Positions 9,146 through 18,889 of a stretch of 46,809 nt of DNA are shown piece by piece (within the stretch, counting starts at the first letter, position 1; the number at the start of each line of letters is the position of its first letter). This DNA is from Bacillota bacterium. GTDB lineage: Bacteria; Bacillota; Dethiobacteria; DTU022; UBA8154. Position numbers and translations under genes: made by a program. Under the pieces are notes generated by a model. That model was not told the origin of the DNA. It made no database searches and worked only from the letters and a program-made list of their open reading frames with translations. The stretch covers positions 1 to 46,809 of the forward strand of contig DUNV01000096.1 of assembly GCA_012839215.1 (NCBI GenBank), written 5' to 3'.

Positions 9146-10498
9146 ATGAAACGCTATCCTCAAAGGTTCCTTCTTATACTAATTGTTCTTTTCCAGGCAA
9201 TTGCAGGAATTGCCGGGGGGATCGGTGCAGCCGGCCACTATTATGAGAACAGGATCATACCCGGCCTGGAAATTAACCAGATACCTCTTGATGGGCTAAC
9301 ATATGAAGAGGCAAAAAGCACCTTGTACAGGGAGGCTGTACCCCCTTCAGCAATTACTTTAATCTGGGGGGAGGAAACTTTCTCATTGCCCCTTTTCCCA
9401 GGATTAAGCACTTTCCAGGTAGATGGGGCCATCGAGAATGCGCTGGAAATGGGCAGATTATCCCGATCCAATCATTATTTTTTTAATACGATGAGATGGG
9501 TTCCCCTTTCCATTTCCCTTGGGGTCCCCTTGACCATTTCTGATTTTTATCTGCAAAATGCATTGCAAAGGTTAAAGTCCGAAATAGACAGGGAGCCATT
9601 AGATGCCAGATTAGCCATTGGGGATGGAATTCCCTCTGTTATAGAGGAACAATCCGGGTGGTTTCTAGACTTGGATAAAAGCAGGGAATCCATAGAAAAT
9701 CATTTGCTGGCGGGGTGCTTTGAGGAGATACCACTTATCGTGAAAGAAAAGTTGCCCCATATTAAACAGGCCGATCTGCCGGTTTTTGATCACCTTATTG
9801 CTTCTTGCTCGACTCCCCTCGGTGATTCCTGTGATGATCGAAAACATAATATTATGTTGGCTAAAGAGGCAATCAACGGCCGGGTGATCGGGCCGGGGGA
9901 AATATTTTCCTTTAATGATACAGTGGGGCCTGTTACAGCGGAACAAGGGTATAGAGAAGCCCTTGTTATCCAAAATCGGCAATTTGTTTTGGGCATGGGG
10001 GGCGGTATTTGCCAGGCTGCCACGACCCTGTACGGGGTTGCTTTACAGGGGGAAATGGGAATTGTCCAGCGCTCGCCCCATAGTAGGCCAGTTTCCTATG
10101 TTCCCCTCGGTCAGGATGCAACTGTTGCACAAGGATTGATCGATTTTCAATTCCGTAACAGCTACGATTTTCCTGTCCTTTTGACGGGGAGGATGGACAG
10201 CTGTCTAACTTTTTGTCTTTACGGTGCAGAGCGGGAAACTGGGCGTTCTGTGGAAATCGTCACCGAGGATATCGAGGTTTTATTTCCCTATCAATTGGAA
10301 CAACCTGATCCTAGTTTGCCCAAAGGGGTCCGCAATCTCGTCCGGAGGGGTGAGGAGGGATACATGGTCAATGTGTACCGCCTTATCAGGGTGGGAAAAG
10401 AAGAAATTGCGAAAGAGTTTATTTCCACGGATCTATATATGCCTATTAACGAGGTGTTGAGGGTTGGCACTAAAGAAATTGCCAAAGTGAAAAAGTGA
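9146..10498 (+). CDS. VanW family protein with N-terminal membrane anchor
   Basis: The 450-residue product begins with a positively charged stretch and one hydrophobic segment (about 8-30), so it is probably anchored with its bulk outside the cell. Residues about 40-200 resemble the peptidoglycan-binding-like domain often found before VanW. The VanW domain (about 225-350) contains GPGEIFSFNDTVGP (249-262) and the diagnostic GMGGGICQAATTLY (283-296). VanW proteins are common in sporulating Firmicutes and linked to cell wall biology or glycopeptide resistance clusters, but their biochemical role is not settled. ATG 9146 has CAGGAG upstream. The stop overlaps the upstream possible GTG of the next gene by 4 bases. 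Confidence 0.88.
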   Translation: MKRYPQRFLLILIVLFQAIAGIAGGIGAAGHYYENRIIPGLEINQIPLDGLTYEEAKSTLYREAVPPSAITLIWGEETFSLPLFPGLSTFQVDGAIENALEMGRLSRSNHYFFNTMRWVPLSISLGVPLTISDFYLQNALQRLKSEIDREPLDARLAIGDGIPSVIEEQSGWFLDLDKSRESIENHLLAGCFEEIPLIVKEKLPHIKQADLPVFDHLIASCSTPLGDSCDDRKHNIMLAKEAINGRVIGPGEIFSFNDTVGPVTAEQGYREALVIQNRQFVLGMGGGICQAATTLYGVALQGEMGIVQRSPHSRPVSYVPLGQDATVAQGLIDFQFRNSYDFPVLLTGRMDSCLTFCLYGAERETGRSVEIVTEDIEVLFPYQLEQPDPSLPKGVRNLVRRGEEGYMVNVYRLIRVGKEEIAKEFISTDLYMPINEVLRVGTKEIAKVKK

Positions 10499-10512
10499 GG
10501 GGTGAGCTAACG

Positions 10513-12303
10513 TTGTCCGAAAAAGATGTGAACGGTCGGGCAGGAGTTGTGGGGGGGAAAGTTATTATAACCAATCCCCAAGGGGATGGTAAACCTGCGG
10601 TACTCTACCCTGCTGGGGAGGGACTTACAGTTTTTGTTAATGATAAGTTAGTAGAAACGCCCCTGGAAGTGTTTGAAGACGATATAATTGAAATAACTCC
10701 CCAGGTTTTAACCGAGGAAGCCCGTTGTGTGGCCAAAATATCGGCTGATGCATACACAGCAGAATTGACCATTTCTCCGCAAACTGTAACCCAATACCTA
10801 CTTATGGATACGGAAATGTCCGATATGCTAAAGTTCCAGACCAAAAAAGAAATTAGGAAGGAAAAGACTGTAACCCTTGAAGAGGCGGACGCAGTTTTAA
10901 AGGATAAGAATATTGTTTTTGGCATTGACTTTGCCTTATTAAAGGGTGTGGTTGATCGGGCCTCCGCAGAACCGGAGGTGGTGGCCGAGGGAAAGAAACT
11001 GCGGGAAGGGGCGAACGGGCGTGTAGAATTTCTGGTTTCAACAGAGGTAGAAACAATTGTCTATGACGATAGCTCACAAAAAAATGTCGATTTAAGGGAA
11101 AGGTACCGTTTTCCAGTGGTAAAGGAGGGTGATCGGATTGCCAAGGTTCACCCTTCCATCGAGGGTGTTGCAGGTCAGTTGGTAACAGGCAGGATAATTG
11201 CTCCCAGGCCTGTGAAGGATGCCAAGTTTAAATGCGGTGAAGGGGCCGATTTTTTGGAAGAAAGAGGGGAAATAGTTGCAACCAGGGATGGCCGTCTGGT
11301 TATCAGTGGCAGCACCATTAAGGTAGTCGATTTAATTACACATAACGGGGATGTGAACCTGGAGAGCGGAAACATTCATTTTAACGGTGATGTGCGGATC
11401 TATGGCAATATTCTGGAAAATATGCTTGTTGATGCCAAGGGCAGCCTGCTTGTAGAGGGTAGTGGCTATAGTGCTGTGATCAAGGCAGGGAAGGGTATCC
11501 AGGTTACGAAAAACCTAATTAAATGCCAAGTTGAGGGAGGGCTGTTTTTTGCCCTACTACAAGAGATTATCATGCAGGTGGACACGCTGGAAAAGGAATA
11601 TTCTACCTTCCTAAAGGCCCTCAAGCAGATTGTCACGAGCCTGGCTAAGAAGGGTCGGGAACTGGGCAAAAATCTTTTATTGCGTATTACCCGGGCGGTT
11701 TTAAATAAAATGCCGGGAAACATGCTGGAATTGCCAGCCCTTATTCAGTCTTCCCTTAAAGGTGATGAAAACCGGCAATTTGATTCGTTGAGAAAAACAA
11801 TGGAACTGGTAAGTGGTTTGTTCGGCGGGACACTTCAGATAGATAATATGGAAACGCTTGATAATATAGGTAGTTCCCTGCGGGCTTTTCTGGCCAAGGG
11901 GGAGAATTTGTTAAAGGAAGTCCCGCCACTTGGTGTTTCATATGTTCAAAATTCTAATTTGTATCACATGGGTGATATTAATATTGTCGGTGCGGGAATG
12001 TATTATTCCTGCCTCTCTGCGGGTGGAAATGTAACTGTCGATGGTGTCTGCCGAGGCGGCACAATACAGGCCGGCGGAGATGTAAAGGTCAAGGAATTTC
12101 TCATCATCGCCTCGGAAAATGTGGCTACCACCTCACACATACGTATCAGGGTTCCCGAACAATCCTCCATTTATTTTGATCAGGTCCATGAGGACGTTAC
12201 TGTTCAGGTTGGCAAGTTGGTTTATAGGTTTGATCAGAGCTACTCCAAAGTAAAAATTGGCTACGATCCCGAAAGCGGAATGCTCAAATTGACAAATTTC
12301 TAA
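10513..12303 (+). CDS. FapA (DUF342) family protein
   Basis: The product is about 596 residues and recognised as the FapA/DUF342 family (flagellar assembly protein A and relatives). Members have an N-terminal KH/Jag-like part, a right-handed beta-helix repeat region resembling polymer-forming bactofilins, and a central coiled coil. Visible here are VKEGDRIAKVHPSIEGVAG, the beta-helix-like strings SGNIHFNGDVRIYGNILENM and AGGNVTVDGVCRGGTIQAGG, and a helical insert near residues 355-450. TTG 10513 behind GGGGTGAG is preferred; GTG 10495, overlapping the vanW-type stop, is an alternative. No flagellar genes are nearby, so an envelope or cytoskeletal scaffold role is as likely as a flagellar one. 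Confidence 0.82.
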   Translation: MSEKDVNGRAGVVGGKVIITNPQGDGKPAVLYPAGEGLTVFVNDKLVETPLEVFEDDIIEITPQVLTEEARCVAKISADAYTAELTISPQTVTQYLLMDTEMSDMLKFQTKKEIRKEKTVTLEEADAVLKDKNIVFGIDFALLKGVVDRASAEPEVVAEGKKLREGANGRVEFLVSTEVETIVYDDSSQKNVDLRERYRFPVVKEGDRIAKVHPSIEGVAGQLVTGRIIAPRPVKDAKFKCGEGADFLEERGEIVATRDGRLVISGSTIKVVDLITHNGDVNLESGNIHFNGDVRIYGNILENMLVDAKGSLLVEGSGYSAVIKAGKGIQVTKNLIKCQVEGGLFFALLQEIIMQVDTLEKEYSTFLKALKQIVTSLAKKGRELGKNLLLRITRAVLNKMPGNMLELPALIQSSLKGDENRQFDSLRKTMELVSGLFGGTLQIDNMETLDNIGSSLRAFLAKGENLLKEVPPLGVSYVQNSNLYHMGDINIVGAGMYYSCLSAGGNVTVDGVCRGGTIQAGGDVKVKEFLIIASENVATTSHIRIRVPEQSSIYFDQVHEDVTVQVGKLVYRFDQSYSKVKIGYDPESGMLKLTNF

Positions 12304-12373
12304 AAGCATCCTAATTATTCATTAGGCTCCTCCTGTGAAAACCTCATTCTTTCTTACTCTCGTGGCATAATTA

Positions 12374-12402
12374 TTGACAAAGCATGGGGAATGATGTAAC
12401 AT
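12374..12402 (+). promoter_or_regulatory. Sigma-A-type promoter for the molybdenum cofactor cluster
   Basis: A perfect TTGACA at 12374-12379 is followed after 17 bases by TAACAT at 12397-12402. It lies 44 bases before the small Cys-rich gene. The spacer between the FapA gene and this point also has a short hairpin (CCTAAT 12310-12315, ATTAGG 12321-12326) without a T run, so readthrough from the upstream operon cannot be excluded. Confidence 0.7.
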
Positions 12403-12445
12403 TTTTTGTGTAAAGAGAGCCAGCTCGAAAGGGGAGGAATTTTTA

Positions 12446-12613
12446 GTGGAAGAGATTAAAAAAAGTTTGCAGGAAGCATCCCCCGAGGGTAAAATAGCCT
12501 GCCCTATATGTTTTAAAATAGCCCGTAAGCATAATTGTTCCGTGGCGGAAATTGGTGAACTTTGCAACCAGTTAAAAATCAAAATTATGGGTTGCCAATT
12601 AGGTTGCTTTTAA
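12446..12613 (+). CDS. Small Cys-rich protein (55 aa) opening the Moco operon
   Basis: GTG 12446 is preceded by GGGGAGG at 12431-12437. The 55-residue product has five Cys: a CPIC pair (19-22), Cys31, Cys40, and a C-terminal GCQLGCF (Cys50 and Cys54). The middle, FKIARKHNCSVAEIGELCNQ, reads like a small helix-turn-helix of the winged-helix kind. From memory, short clostridial proteins ending in CQLGCF occur near molybdenum genes, but I cannot verify that here. It is too small and Cys-rich for an enzyme. A metal or Fe-S sensor, or a small regulator of molybdenum genes, is an inference from motif and place. It is immediately followed by moeA (33-base gap). Confidence 0.75.
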   Translation: MEEIKKSLQEASPEGKIACPICFKIARKHNCSVAEIGELCNQLKIKIMGCQLGCF

Positions 12614-12646
12614 TTTGGGGCGGGTCCTATTTTGGGTGGTAAGTAT

Positions 12647-13888
12647 ATGCTAACCGTACTAACTGTTGATGAAGCGCAAAACCGGGTTCTTTCCTCGATG
12701 GGGGGGAAAACGGTGGGGGCGGAAGAGATAGATATTTTTGCTGCCCTGGGCCGGGTGCTGGCTGGGGATATTTTTTCACCCGGGCATATCCCACCCTTTC
12801 CCCGCGCAACGATGGACGGTTTTGCCGTAAGTAGCTCTGATACGTTTGGTGCAACGGAGGATATCCCCGCACTTTTAATGCTCAAAGGGGAAATCCTTAT
12901 GGGTCTGCCCCCGCCGGGGGGGCTAGCTATGGGAGAAGCCATGAGCATATCTACTGGGGGTATGCTGCCTTCCGGGAGCGATAGTGTGGTTATGGTGGAA
13001 CACTGCGATATTCTGGGCGATCAATTGGCGGTTTACAGGCCGGTTGCACCATTGGAGAACATGATCCTTGCCGGCGATGACTTCCAAAAAAATGAGATCG
13101 TGTTAAGAAAAGGCCATCTTCTTAGATCGCAGGATATTGGTTTGTTAGCGGCCCTGGGGCTTTTGCAGGTAAAGGTGTACAAAAGGCCCAGGGTTATTAT
13201 TATCTCCACTGGAGATGAGCTGGTCACTCCGGATAAGAATCCGGGGCCTGGGCAGATCAGGGACATTAATGGATATGCGCTTTATGCCCAGGTGTTGGAA
13301 AATGGGGCAGAGCCGCACTACCTGGGACTTTTTCCCGATAGAAAAGATGCTCTCCTTGAGGTGCTGCAGGACTCATTGCACCAGGCCGATGCGATTTTAA
13401 TCTCAGGGGGCACCTCCGTTGGACGCAGGGATGTTACAGTCCGGGTATTGGATGGTTTGCCCGGTGAAGGCGTTCATTTTCATGGTGTATCCATGAAACC
13501 CGGCAAACCTGTTATCTATGCTACGAGCAATGGTATGCCCATCTTTGGCCTATCCGGGAACCCTGTCTCAGCCATGTTCAGTTTTCTTCTGTTTGTCAGG
13601 CCGCTACTGCGCAGCCTCCAGGGGCTTTCGCCCTTCTTACCCCATCAACCCGGGGTGGAGGCTTTACTGGATACAAACTTCTCTTCCCCGAGTGGAAGGG
13701 AGGATTATGTTCGTGTGGTTCTTTCCCGGGCTAAGGATGGCACCTACGGAGAAAAGCCCCGGGCCACGCCTGTCTTTGGGGTATCCAGTCTATTGCAAAC
13801 GATGATCAAGGGGGACGGGTATTTTGTCGTTCCCAGGGATATAGAGGGGCTGGTCGAGGGCAGTCCTGTGCATGTCATTCTTTTTTAA
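12647..13888 (+). CDS. moeA: Molybdopterin molybdenumtransferase MoeA
   Basis: MoeA inserts molybdate into adenylylated molybdopterin to give active molybdenum cofactor in the cytoplasm. The 413-residue protein has the family motifs ATMDGFAV (54-61), MVEHC (116-120), IISTGDELV, GGTSVGRRD, MKPGKPV and FGLSGNPVSAM in the expected order. These cover the MoeA N-terminal, MoCF_biosynth and C-terminal (domain IV) regions. ATG 12647 is preferred because GGGTGGT at 12634-12640 is well placed; the frame extends back to TTG 12632. It is followed by a second MoeA-type gene, and organisms using both Mo and W often carry two. Confidence 0.94.
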   Translation: MLTVLTVDEAQNRVLSSMGGKTVGAEEIDIFAALGRVLAGDIFSPGHIPPFPRATMDGFAVSSSDTFGATEDIPALLMLKGEILMGLPPPGGLAMGEAMSISTGGMLPSGSDSVVMVEHCDILGDQLAVYRPVAPLENMILAGDDFQKNEIVLRKGHLLRSQDIGLLAALGLLQVKVYKRPRVIIISTGDELVTPDKNPGPGQIRDINGYALYAQVLENGAEPHYLGLFPDRKDALLEVLQDSLHQADAILISGGTSVGRRDVTVRVLDGLPGEGVHFHGVSMKPGKPVIYATSNGMPIFGLSGNPVSAMFSFLLFVRPLLRSLQGLSPFLPHQPGVEALLDTNFSSPSGREDYVRVVLSRAKDGTYGEKPRATPVFGVSSLLQTMIKGDGYFVVPRDIEGLVEGSPVHVILF

Positions 13889-13914
13889 AAAGGCTATCTA
13901 GGAGGTCTTGTTGC

Positions 13915-15846
13915 TTGGAAAGGAAGGTCTATCTTGCAAATACCCCCCTGAAAAAAGCCCAGGAGCTTTTTTTAAATGCTATCAGGCCGTGTAAGATGGG
14001 GGAGGAAAAAATAAAAACAGTCGAATCCGTCGGAAGGGTTACAGCAAAGCCTATTTTTGCACGGCTTTCTTCCCCCCATTACCATGCCTCGGCAATGGAT
14101 GGGGTTGCCGTTAATGCGGCGGACACTTTTGGTGCTTCGCCCACATCCCCATTAAGACTATTTTTGGGTGAAAACGCCTTTTATATTGATACCGGTGGTG
14201 CTTTACCCAAGGGTTGCAATGCAGTAATTATGATCGAGGAGCTTTTTTCCCCGGAAAAGGTAAACCCTGCCATCCTGGAAATTCGCCAGCCGGCAACTCC
14301 CTGGCAGCATGTTCGCTCCATCGGGGAGGACATCGTCGCTGGTGAAATGATTTTACCATCCTATCATCTTATCCGCCCCCTGGATATCAGTTCCCTGCTC
14401 AATAGCGGGATTTTTTCTATCGATGTTTTGCGGAAACCCCGCGTGGGGATTATCCCTACGGGTACCGAGCTTATTCCGCCGGATAGTGATCCCGGGTCAG
14501 GTCAGATCATCGATTCAAATTCCGCTGTCTTTGCTGCTTTCGTGGATGACTGGGGCGGGGTGCCCCGAAAGTTGCCGATACTGAGGGATGATTTTCAACT
14601 GTTAGAAAATGCTCTTTCCCAAGCCGCGGAGGAAAACGATCTTGTACTCATCAGTGCAGGATCCTCAGCCGGCCGGAAAGACCATACATTTGGTGTACTC
14701 AGTAAATTGGGTGAAGTACTGCTTCACGGGGTGGCCATGCGCCCGGGCAAACCTGTCGTGCTGGGCAGGATTGGTACTACCCCTATTGTGGGTATTCCTG
14801 GCTATCCCGTGGCAGCTTTTATGGCCCTCGATCTCTTTGTTAAACCCCTCCTGTTCCACTGGCGTAGACAAAATGTTTTGCCCAAGGAGTACTTGGAAGC
14901 TACCATTTCCAGGCGCCTAGTTTCATCTCTAAAAGAGGAAGAATTTTTGCGGATGAAAATAGGCAAAGTGAAAGATAAATTTGTGGCCACTCCCCTCCCC
15001 CGGGGGGCAGGGATCAGCATTTCTCTCGTCCGGGCGGATGGGCAGGCGGTTATCCCCCAGAATGTGGAAGGGCTCGAAACGGGCCAAAACGTTCGGCTAG
15101 AGTTGTGGCGCCCCCGCCAGGAGGTGGAAAATACCATTGTTTGCCTGGGCAGCCATGATTTAAGCCTCGATATACTTGCCGATTTTTTGAGAAAAGAGGA
15201 AAAAGGGTATACTTTATCCTCGGCCCATGTGGGAAGCATGGGCGGCATCATGGCGCTGAAAAGGGGCGAGGCCCACCTTGCCGGAATGCACCTTTTGGAT
15301 CCTGCTACGGGCCTTTACAATGTTTCCTACCTGCAGCGTTACCTACCAGAAGAGGAATTAACGCTGATCCATCTGGCCCAGCGTGAGCAGGGTTTGATGG
15401 TGGCGCCGGGGAATCCCAAAAAAATATCCGGTTTTAGGGATCTTTGCCGTTCCGGTATTGTTTTTATCAACCGCCAGAAAGGGGCCGGGACGCGCCTTTA
15501 TCTGGACTTTGCCCTGCAGAAAGAAGGGCTGGATCCGAAGGATATTGTGGGTTATAACCGTGAGGAATTCAATCACTTAGCTGTGGCCGCCTCCGTTGCC
15601 GCCGGGAGCGCGGATGTTGGCCTGGGGATCCGTGCTGCAGCCGATGCTCTTGGTGTGGATTTTATCCCTGTGGCACATGAATCCTATGATTTGGCTTTGC
15701 CGGGGCACTTTTTTAACTCCCCTCCCTGTCAGGCTCTTCTAGAAATTATCGGATCAGCATCCTTTAGGATAGCTATGGAGAAAATGGGGGGGTATAACCT
15801 GGAACAAAGTGGCCAGATTATCTGGCGTTCCACGGAAAATGTTTAG
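13915..15846 (+). CDS. MoeA fused to a periplasmic-binding-protein-like domain
   Basis: Residues about 10-410 form a second MoeA unit (SAMDGVAV at 59-66, IIPTGTELIPPDSDPGSGQI, SAGSSAGRKD, MRPGKPV, IVGIPGYPVAA). Residues about 420-640 form a PBP-like substrate-binding domain of the molybdate-sensor type, with ENTIVCLGSHDLSLDIL, RGEAHLAGMHLLDPATGLYN and INRQKGAGTRLYLDFALQ. There is no signal peptide, so the whole 643-residue fusion is cytoplasmic. The known MoeA-PBP fusion of anaerobes and archaea has this layout. Binding of molybdate, tungstate or another ligand by the tail is an inference. TTG 13915 follows AGGAGGT at 13900-13906. Confidence 0.9.
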   Translation: MERKVYLANTPLKKAQELFLNAIRPCKMGEEKIKTVESVGRVTAKPIFARLSSPHYHASAMDGVAVNAADTFGASPTSPLRLFLGENAFYIDTGGALPKGCNAVIMIEELFSPEKVNPAILEIRQPATPWQHVRSIGEDIVAGEMILPSYHLIRPLDISSLLNSGIFSIDVLRKPRVGIIPTGTELIPPDSDPGSGQIIDSNSAVFAAFVDDWGGVPRKLPILRDDFQLLENALSQAAEENDLVLISAGSSAGRKDHTFGVLSKLGEVLLHGVAMRPGKPVVLGRIGTTPIVGIPGYPVAAFMALDLFVKPLLFHWRRQNVLPKEYLEATISRRLVSSLKEEEFLRMKIGKVKDKFVATPLPRGAGISISLVRADGQAVIPQNVEGLETGQNVRLELWRPRQEVENTIVCLGSHDLSLDILADFLRKEEKGYTLSSAHVGSMGGIMALKRGEAHLAGMHLLDPATGLYNVSYLQRYLPEEELTLIHLAQREQGLMVAPGNPKKISGFRDLCRSGIVFINRQKGAGTRLYLDFALQKEGLDPKDIVGYNREEFNHLAVAASVAAGSADVGLGIRAAADALGVDFIPVAHESYDLALPGHFFNSPPCQALLEIIGSASFRIAMEKMGGYNLEQSGQIIWRSTENV

Positions 15847-15867
15847 TAAGACAAAGAGGTGTTTGTG

Positions 15868-16386
15868 GTGACAGATGTTCAAAAAACTGAGGTACCAATT
15901 CGGGTTGCTGTCCTAACCGTCAGCGATCGGGGAGCACTTGGGGAAAGAGAAGATCTGAGTGGAAAAGTGATTATAGAAATAGTGGAGGAGCAGGGATGGG
16001 AAGTTATTTATTATGATGTTGTACCTGATGACGTTGAGCTGCTCAAAGAAGAACTGCAAAAGCTTGCGGATGTAACCCAGGCCTCTCTCATACTTACCAC
16101 AGGGGGGACAGGAATCGCCCCCAGCGATTTTACCCCGGAGGCAACTCTAGCCATTATCCACAAGGAGGTACCGGGCCTGGCTGAGGCCATGAGAAAAGAA
16201 AGCATGGTGAAAACCCCCCATGCCATGCTTTCCCGGGCAGTGTGCGGCATTAGAGGAAGTACGCTTATTATCAATCTGCCGGGCAGTCCCCGGGCAGTTC
16301 GCGAATGTCTGGAAATTGTTCTCCCAGCCATCCCCCATGCTGCCGATTTGCTGCGCGGAGCCGTCACTGATTGTGGCACCCCATAA
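15868..16386 (+). CDS. Molybdopterin adenylyltransferase-type protein (MoaB/Mog)
   Basis: The product is about 172 residues and consists of one MoCF_biosynth domain. Motifs are LTVSDRGALGEREDLSG, TTGGTGIAPSDFTPEA and NLPGSPRAVRECLEIVLPA. Members adenylylate molybdopterin before MoeA inserts the metal; MoaB and Mog cannot be cleanly separated by eye. The region GAGGTGTTTGTGGTG contains several GTG codons. GTG 15868 (or 15865) fits the ribosome site AAAGAGG better than GTG 15859, which overlaps it. It is the last gene of the Moco cluster, 21 bases after the MoeA fusion. Confidence 0.9.
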   Translation: MTDVQKTEVPIRVAVLTVSDRGALGEREDLSGKVIIEIVEEQGWEVIYYDVVPDDVELLKEELQKLADVTQASLILTTGGTGIAPSDFTPEATLAIIHKEVPGLAEAMRKESMVKTPHAMLSRAVCGIRGSTLIINLPGSPRAVRECLEIVLPAIPHAADLLRGAVTDCGTP

Positions 16387-16441
16387 AAAGGAATTTGAAG
16401 CTTTTTCGATCAAATAATCATCGCATATTTTGTTTTTCCGT

Positions 16442-16487
16442 GGGTATAATACTTAGGGTATAATACATAATATTACTATGTTATGTA
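16442..16487 (+). promoter_or_regulatory. Tandem TATAAT repeats overlapping an inverted repeat
   Basis: The 11-base unit GGGTATAATAC occurs twice, at 16442-16452 and 16456-16466. Each copy contains a perfect -10 hexamer, though no good -35 is visible. The second copy runs into an inverted repeat, TACATAA (16464-16470) and TTATGTA (16481-16487), with a 10-base spacer. The arrangement resembles a promoter with an operator just downstream of the -10. The regulator is unknown. Confidence 0.45.
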
Positions 16488-16500
16488 ATTTTAAGCAATT

Positions 16501-16590
16501 GGGAGATACACGGGGCAAATCCGCAAATTTGGGTAGGATTTCTTTGCAATCCCTGTATTTGCCGGGATAGATGATTTGCTATCTCTGCCC
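16501..16590 (+). other. Possible structured RNA region upstream of groES
   Basis: GAGATA at 16503-16508 can pair with TATCTC at 16580-16585 to close a multi-branched fold. Inside, GGCAAAT (16514-16520) pairs with ATTTGCC (16557-16563), GGATT (16536-16540) with AATCC (16548-16552), and GATAG (16566-16570) with CTATC (16579-16583) as a competing hairpin. GCAAAT occurs twice and ATTTGC twice, so alternative pairings are possible. It matches no riboswitch class I know. It could be the leader of a transcript from the upstream TATAAT repeats, or simply repeat-rich spacer. Confidence 0.3.
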
Positions 16591-16604
16591 ATTCTTAATA
16601 ATAT
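16576..16604 (+). promoter_or_regulatory. Likely groESL promoter
   Basis: TTGCTA at 16576-16581 and TAATAT at 16599-16604 are separated by exactly 17 bases. The predicted transcription start falls at the CIRCE element just downstream, as in other HrcA-controlled promoters. Confidence 0.6.
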
Positions 16605-16615
16605 ATTACAAGATA

Positions 16616-16642
16616 TTAGCACTCACTTTTAAGGAGTGCTAA
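16616..16642 (+). promoter_or_regulatory. CIRCE operator (HrcA binding site)
   Basis: TTAGCACTC at 16616-16624 and GAGTGCTAA at 16634-16642 are perfect inverted repeats separated by nine bases, identical to the CIRCE consensus. HrcA binds it and represses groESL until heat or unfolded protein occupies GroEL. hrcA itself is not in this window. Confidence 0.97.
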
Positions 16643-16678
16643 CAATAAACGGCAAACTTAAAACAAGGAGGGTTTTAA

Positions 16679-16966
16679 ATGAACCTGAAACCACTAGGTG
16701 ACAGAGTAATTATCAAGGTTTTGGAAGAGGAGGAAAAGACTAGCTCAGGTATTGTTCTCCCTGACAAAGCGAAGGAAAAACCCCAAGAAGGGGAGGTCAA
16801 AGCTGTTGGCCCGGGAAGAATTTTGGATGATGGCACGAAGGTCCAAATGGATGTCAAGGTAGGGGATAAGATCGTTTATTCCAAATATGCGGGTACAGAA
16901 ATCAAGATCGATGGGGAAGAATACCTTATTCTAAGGCAGGATGATATCCTGGGTATTTTTGAGTAA
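16679..16966 (+). CDS. groES: Co-chaperonin GroES
   Basis: This is the 95-residue lid subunit of the GroEL-GroES folding chamber. It begins [20 protein letters not shown] and has the mobile-loop region [18 protein letters not shown], followed by the conserved [20 protein letters not shown] near the C terminus. It starts at ATG 16679 behind AAGGAGGG, 36 bases after the CIRCE element, and is followed by groEL after a 69-base gap. Confidence 0.98.
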   Translation: MNLKPLGDRVIIKVLEEEEKTSSGIVLPDKAKEKPQEGEVKAVGPGRILDDGTKVQMDVKVGDKIVYSKYAGTEIKIDGEEYLILRQDDILGIFE

Positions 16967-17008
16967 CAAATAATCCAACCGCATAAATTCTATTTACGAA
17001 CGAATTAA

Positions 17009-18670
<1,662 letters not shown>

Positions 18671-18742
18671 GCCTAGAGCCCTGAAACTGCGGGGATTGGG
18701 CAGACTGCCATTTCCCCGTGACCACATTTTGACCACATTAGA

Positions 18743-18787
18743 AAGGGCCGTTCATCAGTTCACTGAACTTTTGAACGGCCTTTTTTA
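18743..18787 (+). terminator. Terminator after groEL
   Basis: GGCCGTTC (18746-18753) pairs with GAACGGCC (18773-18780), with an inner AGTTC/GAACT helix, followed by six T. It lies about 75 bases after the groEL stop and closes the heat-shock operon. Confidence 0.9.
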
Positions 18788-18843
18788 GATACTACTTCCT
18801 TTGCGAAGGAGCGCCTAGTTGGGGCTGTGTCAGTAGACGTTCC

Positions 18844-18849
18844 TATAAT
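18844..18849 (+). promoter_or_regulatory. Possible -10 box for guaA
   Basis: A perfect TATAAT lies 41 bases before the guaA start, after the groEL terminator. No convincing -35 is seen at the usual distance, so this is a weak prediction. Confidence 0.3.
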
Positions 18850-18889
18850 CGTACCTGTAATTCTTGATAAAAAGGATTAGGGAAGCATT

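Noticed and set aside
18671-18889. Remnant of a GuaA glutaminase domain upstream of guaA
   Set aside because: No class I glutaminase motif in any frame; the space holds the groEL terminator.
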